The translations under genes and the position numbers were made by a program. Under the pieces are notes generated by a model, which made no database searches, was not told the origin of the DNA, and saw only the letters and a list, made by a program, of their open reading frames with translations. Below, one piece after another: positions 63,984 through 64,000 of a DNA stretch of 64,000 nt. The stretch is from Anoplopoma fimbria. Its lineage: Eukaryota; Chordata; Actinopteri; Perciformes; Anoplopomatidae. The stretch covers positions 16,630,744-16,694,743 of the forward strand of contig NC_072456.1 in assembly GCF_027596085.1 (NCBI RefSeq), read 5' to 3'. Position 1 is the stretch's first letter. Each line of letters begins with the position of its first letter.

Positions 63984-64000
63984 AACAACAACAACAACAA
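63984..64000. repeat. (AAC)n short tandem repeat, cut by the window edge
   Basis: AACAACAACAACAACAA at the right end, just upstream (coding sense) of the tmem44 exon acceptor. Confidence 0.9.

Overview
This window is vertebrate nuclear DNA, almost certainly from a ray-finned (teleost, probably percomorph) fish. The introns are short, long CA/GT microsatellites are common, Tc1/mariner-type remnants and fish interspersed repeats occur in the introns, and the promoters carry the GCTAGC/AACGTTAGC-like words usual in teleosts. All three genes I can support lie on the minus strand. I rebuilt them exon by exon from splice sites, reading phase and recalled human protein sequences; no alignment was run.

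Positions 1-21,778 hold opa1, the inner-mitochondrial-membrane dynamin-like GTPase. Exons 1 to 27 were found, including the two alternative exons that human nomenclature calls 4b and 5b. The last short coding exon (28) was not found and probably lies to the left of the window. From 21,779 to about 28,398 is opa1 promoter/leader sequence, then AT-rich DNA that may be atp13a3 3' UTR.

Positions 28,399-45,479 hold the complete coding region of atp13a3, a P5B-type polyamine-transporting ATPase. It has 32 coding exons and predicts 1,266 residues, with every junction phase consistent. Non-coding leader exons are proposed at 49,373-49,453 and from 57,008 upwards, next to a promoter with an ETS-CRE composite site and a G-rich tract. 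The 45.5-57 kb leader introns carry most of the mobile-element remnants.

Positions 60,627-63,977 hold the last two coding exons of a third minus-strand gene. I recognise it as tmem44 from its C-terminal junction motif; its 5' part lies off the right edge. The order OPA1-ATP13A3-TMEM44 matches human 3q29, so the block is conserved.

I found no operon, phage, CRISPR array or wholly new system. The most interesting signals are a proline-rich expansion inside opa1 alternative exon 5b, which carries the YME1L (S2) processing region; conservation of the 54-nt exon 4b; a GC-AG intron in opa1; an 18-nt microexon in atp13a3; a four-codon upstream ORF in the proposed atp13a3 leader; and several inverted or tandem repeats in introns.
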